NCBI RefSeq assembly: GCF_020509005.1
Contig: NC_063021.1
Span: forward strand, 3,906,001 to 3,970,000
Reading direction: 5' to 3'
Source: Fulvia fulva
Taxonomy: Eukaryota > Ascomycota > Dothideomycetes > Mycosphaerellales > Mycosphaerellaceae
DNA: 64,000 bases
Shown one piece after another: positions 1 to 12,693 of this stretch (the stretch's first letter is position 1; each line of letters begins with the position of its first letter). The notes under the pieces are model-generated. The model was not told where the DNA came from and did not search any database. It saw only the letters and a program-made list of their open reading frames with translations. The position numbers and the translations under genes are program-made.

Positions 1-1
1 C

Positions 2-1907
2 GGAATGGAGTCAAGCGCCAAAGAGGTGCAGGCTTTTTCGGTGCATACCCTCCTAGAAATCATCAAGAAAGCCAATGGTGCCACGTTGCGACCTTTCATA
101 CCTGAACTGATCGAGAGACTGATTGGTCTGCTAAGTTCATTGGAGCCGGAAGCTGTCAATTATATCCACCTCAACGCTTCAAAGTACAATCTGACGGAGC
201 AGAAGATCGACGACATGAGACTTTCGAGCGTCCGCAGCAGTCCACTCATGGAAGCCATCGAACGTTGTCTGGACCTTCTCGATGAAGACGCCATGAAGGC
301 ACTCTGGCCAAAGCTCGAGTCCGCAATGAAGAGCGCCGTCGGTTTGCCCTCGAAAGTGGGTGCGAGTCGTGTGCTCGTCTCACTCAGCACGAGACGCATG
401 GTCCTCTTCAAAACTTACGCAGACGACGCCTTGAAACTCATTGAAAAGCTCGTAGTCGACCGCAACGAGACTGTCGCAAGCTCTTACGCGATCGCCGCTG
501 GCTACGTCGCTCGTGGCGCCTCCGACAAGCAGATTGTTCGTCTGGTTGCTTTCACGAAGAAGCTCTACTTCGAGTCGGAGGGTGATCGTGAGGGGACTGT
601 TCCACGGAGGAGTATCACGTCCGGCGAGATCCTGCATGCGTTTGCTAAGTATGCGAGTGATAGGTTCAGTGAGTTTGCGACTTCTACTATGCCGTTTGTG
701 TTTGTTGGTAAGCACGATTCGCATGAACAGGTCAAGGAGCAGTTTCAGGAGACGTGGAATGAGGCTGTGGGTGGGTCGAGGGCGGTGCTACTCTACCTGA
801 ATGAGATCTTGGAGCTTTGTGTGGCTCATTTGGAATCTCCGCAATGGTAAGTCCACGGATCTGAGACACTGCCACGTGGCTGTCGATTAGTACTGATGAC
901 GTTCTTTTGCACAGGACATTGAAGCATACTGCCGCCCGATCAATTGCAGATGCAACCCTTGCGGCCTCAGGAAGTGAGACTCAGCTATCGGCAGCCACGG
1001 CTGGTAAATTGTGGCCCGCGATCGAGAAAGCTCTGGGCGGTAAGACTTGGGACGGCAAGGAAGATGTGCTGTGGGCCTTTGTCAAGTTCGTGGAGGTCGC
1101 CACGGCATTTTACGCAGAGCACGACAATATTCGCTCGGCTATCGTGAAGGTAAGCAGGTCTGCATGTTCCAGCTGACCATGTGAGTCTCGCTAATACAGG
1201 TGAGCAGATTGCTTTGCGGGAAGCGAAGCGTCAGAATGCTGGATACAGGACACATTCGGTCAAGGCATTGGGCCGCATTGCGAAAGCACGAGCCGACATC
1301 GACATGCATGATGGTGTCTTCGAAGTCGTTGAGCCTTTACTGACGCCTGATTCCAATGAAGACAAGATGGACATGGACAGTGGCAAAGACCAACTTCGAA
1401 AGGCGGACGAACTGTGAGTGCAACGCCGTCATGGCAGTATGGCATGATGAATCGTGTGAGTTCTGACATTGAAACAGGAAGGACTCCACCAACGCAGGAG
1501 CGATCGAAGCCGTTCTCGCTTCGGTCAATCCCAGCGTCTCAAGAGGCGATGTGCTGACCCGACAACTCGGAAGCGCGATACACGTGGTCGCCACCAGCAA
1601 GCCCCAGACACAAGCTGCACTCCGCAGTACGTATCAGGGAATCGCAGACATGTTCAACAGGACACAGAAGCAGGAACGACAGGTCGCACTCAATGCCAAG
1701 GCGATGCAAGACCTCAAATCGTTGTTGTTCGGATCAGTCATTGGCATCGAGGCGATACGCTTGACCAGGGCTGAGGCCGTAGTCGCCGCAGCAAAGATGT
1801 CATCGTCGCTGGCGAAGGAGTTCGATGGTGAAGTTCGTGCGCTTATCGAGGCTGAAGTGGCTTCCAGCGTTCGAGACCGTCTCGCTGCAGCACAACTAGC
1901 GCGATGA
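2..1907 (+). CDS. ECM29: Proteasome-associated HEAT-repeat protein Ecm29, C-terminal part (5' partial)
   Basis: Ecm29 is a large HEAT-repeat adaptor that binds the 26S proteasome and supports its assembly and quality control. Only the C-terminal ~620 residues are here; the family is usually about 1,800 residues, so the gene runs off the left edge and the ATG at 5 is internal. Exons are about 2-846, 915-1149, 1208-1413 and 1478-1907. Each junction has a GT donor and AG acceptor and restores frame. The third exon starts after the AG at 1207, because the AG at 1199 would break the frame before the conserved LREAKRQN stretch. The text is amphipathic helical repeats, with matches such as VLLYLNEILELCVAHLE and YRTHSVKALGRIAKAR. 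Family call is by recognition. Confidence 0.88.
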
Positions 1908-3636
1908 TTGTCAATGGCTTGCATATGGCGTAACCACGCACGTGGTCCGCACGTGTGTCTGGATCCTTTGGCGTCGTTACGCAAAAGGAGCATGCTTTGT
2001 TGAAAGATCTCGGCATAAGCTGTCTCGGGCAGAAGGGCGTGTGTAAGATGCTATTTGGATTCAATCCCTGACCACCACGTCTCCTCCGAGTCTTTTGCGC
2101 ATTCACGAAAAGTGCCTCTTCTAGAACGACATGGGCCTGTAAGCCTTCCTCGGCACTTGGCGCGTGAGCTGTGCCGCTGATCGGGCTCGGAGGCAACCCT
2201 GAGCGGTAGGGCGCTACTGCGTGGCGTGCAGCAGACCCACGTGCCCGGGAAAGGTCAAGAATTGTCTTCTTCGCCGCTGTGCTACGGATCGGCTTCCAGA
2301 AACATCACCTACACCACCTCAGATTGACATCTTGAAATCACGGTACTGCTCGGCGGTGACGCCATGTGCCAATCCTGCCCAAACAATATATCGAACCAAA
2401 GACGAAAACCCGCTTCCGAGCCCTGCCGGATCCTCCCAAGGCGCGGACTTCTGCCCGGCGGGCAGTAAATATGGTCTCGGCGTGTTGCTACTGGCGCCAC
2501 ATGAGCCAGAAGTGTCAATGGCAGCCCAAGATTATACGAGCTTCTCACTGTCTGCGTTCAATTCCTGCTTCATCCGCGACCACCTTGCGTGAGGGAAATT
2601 ATCGGATGGAGCCTTCCCTCGGCCGCTTCGCAGCTGCAGGGCTTGACGTGATCCTTTGCCATCAACAGCTATCTCAGGACGGGTCCTCGGTGCATAGTGG
2701 CCTTATGACTTGGTGGAGCGGCTCGCAGCACCGCGTGAAGCATCGAGCCACAGATCTTGGCATAAAACCCACGAGTTGGATGCGGCGCAGAAGCTACACC
2801 CTCATCACACCACGCGTGATACATCCCGATATGCCTACACGGGTCAGGGTCCGTCTATCTACTCACCTGCTCGCAGCAAGCGTGAGCCTCAATGCTGCAC
2901 CATGACAGCCACACAGGGCACGCCGAAGCATCCTTTGCTTATGGCTGACTGACAAGCAACCGTACTGACATGATGATTGGCGTATCACCACCTGTGCACG
3001 ACAAGGGCAGCTGGGGGTTCATATGTACGATGAAACGCGTGGCAGCCACCGTGTCTAGCTCACGTGGTGAGTTTCAGGCGTTGCGCCACATCATGTACAT
3101 GTCCTCTCCACACGCAGTTACAGACGTGTCGGGAATGGTGGACTAGAGCTTTAAGCGAACCGCAAGAAATCCTGCCAGCCCGTACTGACCTGACTCCAGT
3201 ACTGTCTCCTGCTGCCGCGCTCTTGGTGCCAACCCTCTACGCCTGCTTGGCTTCTCTCGCGTGTGGCTGCATCCCATCTTGATCCACGAATCCTGGGCGT
3301 CGGCGACAAGCGAAAGGACATACTCCTTCCGACATTGCAACGTTGCTATCAGCAGTCCTTGCGGCGGGTTGTCGCGTATTGAGTTTACCTAAATACTGAC
3401 GACAAGATACCGAAAGTGAACAGCATACGGCCCGATGCCCTCTATGCCCACCATCAGACCGTGAGCGTGAAGCTGTTCAAGGTACCGGTTCAAGGTTACA
3501 AGCTGGCCCAGAAGATCGACAGACACCTGTCGAGCAATCATTGGCTTTGCCGTCGGTTATCTTTGCCTTCACTCACGACAGCTGTCAGAGCACGGCCCAT
3601 TCCGCTCACCGACCACCCAACAAGCTTATAATTACC
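1908..3636. other. Intergenic, no supported gene
   Basis: Small open frames exist on both strands, but none has a plausible start with fungal-like composition, splice pairs or recognisable motifs. This presumably holds the ECM29 3' end and the promoter of the Zn2Cys6 gene at 3637. No repeat or RNA gene was recognised. Confidence 0.5.
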
Positions 3637-5821
3637 ATGCAAGCAGGCCGTGGAGAGGACGGTTCTTCCAGCAGATGGCGAGATCAGCCACGGACACTGG
3701 CTCCTCGTGATTCAAGACCTGCTGCGACCAGGGAACGCACATCAGCATCATCCACTGGTCGGCCTCCACGATTGTCACACCGATCTCGCGCCGGCTGTTG
3801 GACATGTAGAGGAAGGAAGGTCAAGTGTGAGGCCAAATAACATCGTGTATTCTAGAAGTGGGTAGCTGACATGAAGTTTTCTAGGCGACGAGATACATCC
3901 TCGATGTGGACCATGCAGCAGATTGAACCGAGACTGCGATTGGGATCACCGATGGAACTTTAGTGATGCCACGCCCATGACGCAGAGCAAGTTCACGAAC
4001 ATCAACACTTCTGGTAATGCCGTATGGGATCCTGCAGTCCGTCAACAATACAGTGCAAGTCCGTCGCTCGAAGAGTCCGATGACCTGCCAGAGTTCGCGT
4101 GCCTTGCTAGCGATGAGGACAGGGAGAAGAAAGCGGAAGCTCACAAGCCGGGCACATTCGGTGTGGTCGTTACCCCCGAGAGCTTCTTCGATCTTCCGGA
4201 ATATGCTGCTTCTGTGCCTCATGAGAGCAGACGGACGAGTGGTGCCAGTTATGGGAGTGCCTCGTCTGCGAGAGGGGCGTATCGCAGTCCGAGGCCTGGT
4301 GCGACACGATCGATTACACTTGCAGATCCCAACACGGTCGTCTTGGACCGATTTGAAGACTCTCCAGTCACATCACCTACTTCGTTTCCCAGGTCCGATG
4401 AAAGCCGCCGTGGTAGCTTCCCAGAAGCCCTACAGAATTTGTCAATCACGAGCTCCGCGTTCGCCTCGGGCACAAGCACTGCCTTGCAAACCCCGACTTT
4501 TCGAGGTGCTGACGATCACCTCCTCGCGCACTTTAGGCAATACATTGTCCCTTGTCTAGCTCAACCACAGCCCCCACATACTGCTTCAGCCCTCGGGATT
4601 ATCTCTCAAAGCACGGCCAGGAACGCCATTGAGCTCGAGGCTCATAGGTTCAGGCCTTTACACAACGCGATATGTGCCATCAGTGCGCTACATCTAGCCT
4701 ACAGCGGCCGATCGTCTCTTGAAGATGCCATGCAGCACTACCATCAGGCATTGGCGGCATCGGCGAGCGCGACATCTCCGAATGACTTGATCACAGACGG
4801 GGTGTTTTTCCGGCATTTCTTGCTGTTCGTATACGACATCTGCATCCCGATGCAGAATGAAGATGGAGCGAATATGTGGGCAGAACATCTCAATCACCTA
4901 CGACGAATAGCCACCCAGCGTCGAAACGGCACCGGCAGTGAATCTTACTCACATACCTTATGGGTCATCATGGAGCTCGATACAGCCGCCTGCCTACTCG
5001 GTAGTGGGAACTGCGATTTTGTACGGACCATCATGGAGCAAGTCCTTCTTCCACCGCTGGCACAACAATTACCCGCCTTGACCATCACCCCAAGCGAATC
5101 GACCTTCCCCCCTCAAGAAGCGCACATCTTCCCACCAATCTTAGCACTCAACCAGAGCATCGTCCTCCAGACCGCAACCATGGCCCAAACCGCCCAGAGA
5201 TTCCGCCACGAAGCTATCAAGCGCGATAGAGTCACTTCACCTGGCACTTGGGCAAGACTACAAGCAAATAGCGCCCAGCTCCAGAGCGACATGCACACCA
5301 TCTGGCAGCGATACTGCCCAGAATATCTGGCACCTTACACTTACCGAACGGGTGCCAACCTCCCCGAACGTGTCCAGATCGTCTTCGAGCAAGCTACGCT
5401 ACGATACCATGCCGCTATCATATACGCTCGGACTAGCATGTTCCCGGGCCAACGCTCCTTTCCATTCGCCGGGCAACAGGACGTGCTTAGTGATACCGAG
5501 AGGAGAGTCGCTGCGATCATGGCTCTCACTTCGGATCAGATCAAGCATGGGATGTTGGATCAACGAGGGGCAGTGTTTCCGTTATTCATTGCAGGGTTCG
5601 CGACTGGGGATTTCAGGGTGAAGGACCAGGTTATCAGCCAGATTCGAGCTTTCGAGGGGCATGGTATTGGGCAGAACACGTATCGTACGCGGCAGCTGCT
5701 GGTCGCTGTAAGGGATGAACAGCTCAGACAGGCGAATATGGGGTCTGGGAGGATGGAGAGGGTTGATTGGTTGGATATTGCTAAGGAGGGTGGGTTGAAG
5801 GTTGTCAATTGTGGGTTGTGA
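3637..5821 (+). CDS. Zn2Cys6 transcription factor with fungal-specific C-terminal domain
   Basis: Predicted nuclear DNA-binding regulator of 708 residues. Exons are 3637-3826 and 3885-5821; the intron (gtgagg...ctag) splits the third zinc cysteine codon. Joined, the binuclear cluster is canonical: Cys54, Cys57, Cys64, Cys71, Cys74 and Cys81 in a C-x2-C-x6-C-x6-C-x2-C-x6-C layout with CWTCRGRKVKC at its core. A Ser/Pro-rich linker follows. From about residue 250 there is a helical region (FRPLHNAICAISALHLAYSG, then FFRHFLLFVYDICIP) typical of the fungal_trans_2 group that includes Neurospora ACR-2. The start follows from the needed cluster frame. The gene is convergent with the MFS carrier, with 243 bp between stops; a regulatory link is possible but unproven. 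Target genes cannot be inferred. Confidence 0.9.
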
Positions 5822-6064
5822 AAAGCATGGATGGCAGATGAGGTTGGGACGGAAGCATTGCATCGGCATTAGCATGAGCATTAGCGTAGACAATAGCGAA
5901 ACAGCCTTGACGTATGTGTCATGTATATGACCGTCATTTACACCTCGACCAGCTTGGTGAAGCGATACTGTCTTGTCGAAGTTTATATACAAAGTTTCAT
6001 GAACGTCGTTGTCCGAGGCCGTGTCCTTCATCATCTGCACAAGACGTACATCCATCCACCGCAC

Positions 6065-7845
6065 TCAGTACTTGTACCGGAACAACGGACTCTTATCCCC
6101 CATCCTCGCCAACTGCTCCTCATTATACTCCAGCCTAATCTGATCCTCATCCATCGCCGCCCGGGCCTTATTAATCCTCCAATACGAAAACTCCAACACC
6201 ACAACACAAACCAACGTAGCCGCCGCAAACCCCAACCCAATCCCAAAACCCGTCGGATACCCCGGCTGCTCATTATCCAGGAAAACATAACTCCCCACAA
6301 TCCCGCCAGAATTCCCCAGACAGATATTCAGCGCAATCCCCATAGCCCGCTTCGTATCACCGGCCAAATTCCCTGAGATCCAGGCGCTGCCGGCTGGGTT
6401 CGTGGGGTATTGGCCGATACAGATGAGCATGACTGCTAAGTAGCAGGGGCCGATTTGGTTGACGATGTTGGGAGCGAGGGGGAGGAGGATGCAGAAACCT
6501 ACTAAGGCGACGGACATTTGGCCGAAGATGAAGACGGCGCGCCATTGGACGTGGTCGGACCATTTGGAGAGGACGATTGCGGAGATTGCGCCGGCGACGT
6601 AGGGCGGGATGGTCATGAGTTGGGCTTGGCTGGAGGTGTAGCCCATGGATTTTGTTATTGAGGGCATGGTGAATTTGAGGCCTGGGAGGTTGAGGTTAGT
6701 GGTGCTTATTTTGGAAGTAATGGCGAGGAGGGTGCTTACCGTATGCGAGGACTGATGCTGTGAAGAGGATCCAAGCTTGCATGTAGACCTTGTAGTCGGT
6801 GAGGAGGTCGGTGAGGTATGACCACTTGAACTTCTCGCTGCTTTCCATGTTCTTAGCGCCACCTTCTTTGATGATGGTTTGGATGTGGAGGTAGCGTTGT
6901 TCTTCGGCGTTGAGCCATCGGCCAGAGAGAGCTGGCGTGTCAGGCATGATGAAGAAGCATGCCACTCCAATCAAGACTGTGGCAATGCCCTCAAGAATGA
7001 CTGCAACACGACTCAGTCAGTGACCTGCAAAGGGGTGTCGTCAGCGCAGACTCACAAATCCACGCCCAGCCAGGTCGACCACCAACGCCCTTCATCCTAG
7101 CGATAGCGAAGGCGAGCAAGCCAGAGAAGGCACCGGAGAGTGCAGAGGCGCAGTAAAACAGAGCTAGTCGAGTCTGTACTTGTCGTTGTGCATACCATCT
7201 GGTAATCAAGTAGACTGCTCCAGGAAAGAAGCCAGCCTCAGCAACACCAAGCAACACTCTGCAGACCATAAGTCCAGCGAAGTTCTTCACAAGGCCAGTA
7301 AAGGTCATCACGATGCCCCACGCGACCACGAGTATGCCAAGGTACGTTGATGGTCGCTTGAACTTCTTGAGGATGATGTTTGACGGGACTTCGAGGAGGA
7401 TGTAGGGGATGAAGAAGATGGAGAGGCTGTGTGAATGGTCAGTACAGCTCCTCGAAGAGAACCACGACTAAACTCACGCAATGTTGTACTCGATACCCCC
7501 GAGACCTAGGTCTGTGGTCATGCCTTCGATCTTAGCATTTCTGCATGGATGTCAGATTTGGTCTTTACGTGGTCTTGATGATTCATACCCAATGTTGGCA
7601 CGATCAATATGGGCGGCCAGGTATAATAACGCCAGGACAGGCACAAGCCGCACATCAATCTTCCTCAGCATCTTGCTGTACTTCGTACCATCTGCACCGA
7701 ATTCCTCGAAGAACTCGGCATCTTCGTTCGACAGACCGATATTTGCGTACTTGTTGACCTGATACTGTTCAATAATGTCAACCTTCTCAAGGTCCTTGCC
7801 GATAGAGGCGAGCGACGCCTGGTCGTGGTCAGGTCCGACACCCAT
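6065..7845 (-). CDS. MFS transporter, anion:cation symporter (allantoate permease/Dal5-like) family
   Basis: Plasma-membrane carrier of 522 residues with about 12 helices. Exons on the minus strand are 7845-7589, 7540-7478, 7426-7056, 7000-6740 and 6681-6065; all junctions are GT-AG and the phases close exactly. Family signatures include DRANIGNAKIEGM after helix 1, the CRVLLGVAEAGFFPG stretch in helices 4-5, RPGWAWIFILEG before the central loop, and a C-terminal tail with YNEEQLARMGDKS. The start at 7845 has a good context (aagATGg) and gives the usual charged N-terminus; an upstream in-frame start at 7914 is less likely. The substrate (organic anion, vitamin, dipeptide or allantoate-like) cannot be told from sequence. 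No frame lesion is seen, unlike the related gene at 43531-45283. Confidence 0.9.
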
Positions 7846-9588
7846 CTTGGTTGTGATCGTGTAGGGATTTTGGTGACACTGATCCCGGCTCGATCGATTC
7901 GACTCTTGAAGCAAGGAGGTCGATGAGCTCTATCACCACGACATGAACGCCTGCAAGCTGATATACCATCTGTCAATGCACTACCAAGCACGCCGCTGCC
8001 AAGGCGATAGTCTGCGGAGAACCATGTGGCTGTGGTACAATATGGGGCATGTGGGGAGCGGAGAAGCGTGCGCATGGACGATTGGTTTTGTGAGTGGTCC
8101 ATGTGGTGGCTGGAGCATATCGCGTGAGTACTTACTAGGGCCGTGGAGACTCGTGCTGCATTTCCGCCATATCCGTGGCCATATCCGCCGCCCTGAAGCG
8201 CGGTTCACACAGCCGAGTGGTGACACTGCGGATTTGTGAATGTAGCCGTTCTGCGGCAGATGGCTATGGCACGCGCGCATTGCACGACACACACTATGCA
8301 CAGGGTGCGCAAGATCATCCTGTCCCCGCCAGCAGCGCAGACGATCTGGCCACATTCGCACAGCTGGATATCTGGCTGCAGCGCTGTCAGCAAGATCAGC
8401 TAAAGATTTCATAGTAGTCATTCATGAGGGTACGCATTTGGCTGGGGCCTTGTCAGATGGCCGCAGACCAAGCTGGGGAGCTCTCTCAGCCTCATGGTCG
8501 AACATTCACTTCGCGCACTTCTACAGCGCACAACGACCTGAGGATGGCGTGCCTCCACAAAGGAGATAACGCGTTCCGACAAGAGCTGGCCAACGGCCTC
8601 ATCGTTGCGTGTTCGCAAGAGAGATGACCCTTTGCCAAGCAAGAGTGCAGCATTGCGTTCTCGCTTCACGGACACGACGCCCATAACCAGCGGGGAAGGA
8701 CGTGCAGGGCGACATCAGTAGTGGCTGCTCTAAGGCCAGTAACGTCTCTTCGAAGGGGCCCAACGAGGCACGCAAAGGCACAGTGACCATCCTCGGAGCA
8801 TGACTACTGCTGTAGGGTCCAGTGACTGGCTTTTCCTCTGTCCTGTTGCTCTTCGATGTAGGGTTGCTTAAGTCTTCTCTCCCTTGCCCGAATGCTGTCT
8901 TCGTACTCTTACATGCGAGTCTTTGAGCAGGACCTTCCGTGTTTGTAGTGTTTGACGACAACGGCGTAGTACAGTAGCTCTTCAGATGTTCCTTCCTTCC
9001 TAATTCTTTGCGCCTGAGCCTCATCATGTCCCTCCGATTGAGGCGACGTCGCCGATCAGCTCTGGTCACAGATTTGCTGAGGTATCTCGAAACACGTGTG
9101 GGTTCCTCGTTGGCATCGGGAAGCAGTGGTATAGGCAGATTCTAGAGGCATCGTGATCGGCAGTGTGTGTCTTGCGTGTGTGTCTTGCGCCCTTCTGCTA
9201 GGATTCAGTGCTCGAACCGAAACCAGGACATGTAGTTAGTTCCATATCGTCCATCAACAACAACTTGTTCGGAGAGAGATGTTGGGTGTTGATGCATGGT
9301 CCACTATCACGCTCGCTGTTCTTTGAGGTGAAAGAAATAGCCTGGTCCGTGCTCACAGAACTCCAACCAAATCATCAAGATACCCTCTTGTTCGAGGACG
9401 ACAAACCCCAACGAATCATTTACTGTATAAGGCAGATATCACTTGACAATGCTACAAGACAGGAGGAGGTATCACACGCATCATAGTATCATGAACGGCA
9501 TAATATACGGGTATCTCGCTCAAAACGCATCACCATCATCACAAACACCTCCCCATCCACACCATCCCATCATAACACATTACACCCA
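7846..9588. other. Intergenic, no supported gene
   Basis: Open frames here (for example 8599-9069 minus and 9208-9486 plus) lack splice support and recognisable motifs. The one local feature seen is a perfect 13-bp tandem pair (tgtgtgtcttgcg twice) at 9164-9189. The interval holds the MFS promoter and the 3' end of the channel gene. Confidence 0.45.
9164..9189. repeat. 13-bp perfect tandem duplication
   Basis: The unit tgtgtgtcttgcg occurs twice head to tail in noncoding DNA. It is probably slippage, with no function implied. Confidence 0.8.
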
Positions 9589-11934
9589 TCAAATAGCCGA
9601 CGGCCTCCTCGCCCCCTCAGCCGGCCCATGTCTCGCCCTCAAGCCCGGGAACATCGCCATCGCCGGCGTCAAAAGATCAACACTCGCACTAATCGCCTCA
9701 GGCACAAGCTCAACAATGCTAGTACCAGTCGGGTACAGTCTCGACGATTCTGTCTTCTCTGCCTTGGCGGATCGCGCGGAGATAGCGTCAATGTCAGAGA
9801 CTGCGACACTGTACGATGGGTTTGAAGGGTCGCCGAGAGCAGGGCCTGAGCCACCTGGAGGATCGATGGGGACACGTCGGCAGGCGGCGAGGAGCTCGCA
9901 CATGAATTTGTTGCGGCGGGTGTTGCGGAGCATTTCGTTGTGGAAGTTGGACTGGGGGATGTGTTAGCTGTGTGATGATTAGATTATGGTGGTGAGCGTA
10001 GCGTACCTTATGTCTGATCTCAACACGGAGCTCGAGACTCTTCATGTCGCCGATGCTTCGGAGCTCAACGTCAAAGTCTGGCTGGAAGTCTCTTCTGTTC
10101 TCATCCGCAGCGACAAATATGGCAAGCTCACCTCTCAACGCAAGGATGTCCTCCATCTTCGTGCCCGCGCAGACGTTCAGGGTGAGGCGCTCCTTCATCT
10201 GCTTGCTGCGGGTGACGTTCTCGACCCAGAGGTTGTTGGCGATGTTGTGTGGGATCTGGACGATGCCATCGTTGTCGACGCGCTTGAAGACGCTATACAT
10301 CAAGGAGATGTGCTTCACGATTAGTTCTTGATGATCGATGTTGACGCGGTCGCCAATATCGTAAGGGCGCTTGACGAAGAGGAAGATGCAGCATGACAGG
10401 AACTCTGTGACTGTGCCGCCGATAGCGAATGCAAGACCGGTGAAGGAAGTCCACATTGTAGCAGTCTTAGTGGCGAAGGCTTTCGAGAAGAAGGTTGCGT
10501 AGATGAATGCGATGGCTGGAGGATTGTTAGAAAAAAATAAAGAAAAGCAGTACCAAAAGATGTACTCACCAATGACAACCGCGAAGCTCAACATTTTGTC
10601 GAGAACGCCGATGGCAGAAGAAATGTCCTGCATGCTTATCGCGCGATCTTTGCGCTCGTTTCCAGCGTTGATGATCAACATTTCCATCTCTTCGAGACTG
10701 ACGTCTCCATTGTCATCGCGGTCCAGGATATGGAACACTTCCTCAGCAAGCTCGCGGCGGTCTGCGCCCAGCACTTCGACGAGATCATGTTGGAACAGTG
10801 CATCGTGGCCAGCACCTGCGAAGGATAGCCAGAGTCGTCGTGCGAGTGCTTTCGATGCACGCTCGGTTTCGAGAGCCTTGAGCACGATGGAGTGGGCATT
10901 GGTCGTCGAGAACAGCTGTTGGCCAGTGACATCAGAAGCCATAGCGCCAATGCTGCGGTCACCTTGTCGCGGACTCGGTGCATGTCGCTGAAGATTCGCG
11001 TCTCCATGCCGGCTTTCTGGAGTTGTGTGCGGACGGTGTTCAAACCACTAGACTGGATCTCGCTGTCCTCCTCTTGGAACTCGCGGCAGAACTCTGGGAA
11101 TAGCTTGCGCGAGGCATCGTACAGGAGGTCGAGCATGCGAATCATCCTCTTGCTTTCGCGGATTTTGTGGTCATACTGTTTGCGGTGGTAGTTGATGCTG
11201 ACCAACTGCATGATGGTCTTTTCAACGAGGAAGATCGCAGCAACGATAATACCAGCCTTAAACACCATCTGTACCGTCTTGACCCAGTCTTTGTCCTGAG
11301 GCTGGATCATGGTGCCTGTCGCCTGGTCGAGGTGCTTCCCTTGGTCGAAGACATAGATGAGGCTAGAGGTACCCCAGGCAACAATGGTCCAGAAGAAGAC
11401 AGAAAGTGGAATCTCAAGTGCCTTGAGGACGAGCGAGTACTTGCGAATGCCGGTGCTGATGAGTCCACATGCCATTTGAAAGATGAGTGGGACAGTCTGA
11501 GCGACGAGCTTGCAAACCCATAGCGCGAGCCAAATGACCTCGATCCAGATGAAAAGTCCTAGTAGTCGGATACCATCGGCACGTTCATCTGCCTTGACGG
11601 TCGCAAAGATGATCAGAGGAATTGCCAGTAGTGCGGAAACTGGCAGGATGTACAGTGCATACCGTGTGATGATCGAGGCCGAATGGATCTTGGACAGAAA
11701 GTTTCCAATCTTTGTCAGGGCGTCTTCATCGCTGTCGTCTGCAAGGGCACCAGGTCCGTCGATGCCATTGAGGCTGCCTGTGGTCTTTCGTCGGCCGAGT
11801 ACAGGCCTGTGCGGTGTGGAGTCCAGTTGTGTGACAGTAACACCAGGCTCCTTCTTGAGTTCCTGGCTTTCCAGGTCCCGTTCGTGTAGTCTGCTAAGGT
11901 CATGAGCTGTGATCTCGTTCTCGTAGTGAGCCAT
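9589..11934 (-). CDS. EF-hand mechanosensitive ion channel (fungal MscS/Msy-type), with an apparent frameshift
   Basis: Fungal MscS-like channels sit in ER or other internal membranes and gate ion flow under osmotic stress. Exons are 11934-10570, 10515-10007 and 9951-9589. The first intron is 54 bp (a multiple of three, without stops), so it reads through in the raw frame; it is called from gtgagt...ccag and because removal gives a continuous helix. N-terminal helices (RYALYILPVSALLAIPLIIF onward) precede an EF-hand DRDDNGDVSLEEM and an MscS core containing GSCIFLFVK-like CCIFLFVKRPYDIGDRVNID. Between DKVTAAL and AMASDVTGQQ the frame changes by one base near 10944-10948; adding one G restores the family alignment. 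With that base the protein would be 745 residues. The break may be an assembly error or a real lesion. Confidence 0.85.
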
Positions 11935-12009
11935 TGTCCTAAGCTGAGTCTATGCTACTGCGCTTTGGCTGAAAGCGCGGCAGAGCAGACTAGCAGGACA
12001 ATACAATTG

Positions 12010-12693
12010 TTAGAGGTCAGGGACGAGGTAAGAGGCGCGGTGTAGGCAAGCCACGGCGGTCTTGCAGCACGACATATATGAAAAGATCCACACTGCGCTG
12101 CCATGACTTCGGTCGTCTAAGCTGTGGGTCTCGACCACATGGCAGTGCTCCAGTCCATGTGCACGCCGTGTCCGAGCATCAAAGTGGTCATTATAGGAGT
12201 CGACTCCAACCAATTGTGAGTAGATTCCAACGCCTACCGACGACTAAGCAGTACCACATCCATACTTGCAGGCGATGTGTAAACTTACATGCGGACACGC
12301 CGTCCAGACTGTGGCTTCTCGCGTGTCTGTCCGCGCTGGCAACCTTGGACATAGCCGAAAGGAGTAGGCCTGTCTCATCACAAAGCCAGAAACATCCTGA
12401 GGGGCATGCAGCTGCAGGAAAGCCAGCAGTCTGGTGCCAGCTAGCACTGCAGTAAGTTGTTCCAGCTGTGGATAGCGCGGTGAGAGAGACTGAGTGGCTT
12501 CGTGAAGAAAGTTCATCTGGACCGTTTCCTGGGCGGCGTTGCCAGCCAGCCACAAGTCGGAGGCGCCATCAACAGGAACAATGTCCATCGATTCATTACC
12601 CTGACCTTGGAGGTCGCTCCATCCGGTGATGTGCAATGCGTTACTGAACGTATCGCGATGACTTTGTGGTTGTTGTTCGACGAAGGATGCCAT
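12010..12693 (-). CDS. Possible orphan two-exon gene
   Basis: Not recognised. An ATG at 12693 opens 135 codons of ordinary amino-acid composition (12693-12289), ending at a good donor (gtaagt). A 45-bp intron with a ttag acceptor joins in phase to 12243-12010, giving 212 residues. The second exon reads like protein (QLVGVDSYNDHFDARTRRAH) and ends in a cysteine-containing tail. No signal peptide or known domain is seen. The support is splice consensus plus phase only, so it could still be chance. Confidence 0.3.

Noticed and set aside
1199..1207. Acceptor AG at 1199 for the second ECM29 intron
   Set aside because: It would add eight bases and shift the frame away from the conserved LREAKRQN text; the AG at 1207 fits.
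2366..2905. 179-codon open frame on the plus strand
   Set aside because: Composition is skewed to Arg/Ser/His as expected of noncoding GC-rich DNA, and overlapping frames on both strands are equally open.
9208..9486. 92-codon open frame on the plus strand near the channel gene 3' end
   Set aside because: No intron support, no motif, and it lies where the channel transcript's 3' UTR is expected.
10675..10950. Alternative reading of the channel gene first frame through to 10675
   Set aside because: Beyond the frame break the text loses all family similarity while the other frame carries the EF-hand; it is a shadow frame.
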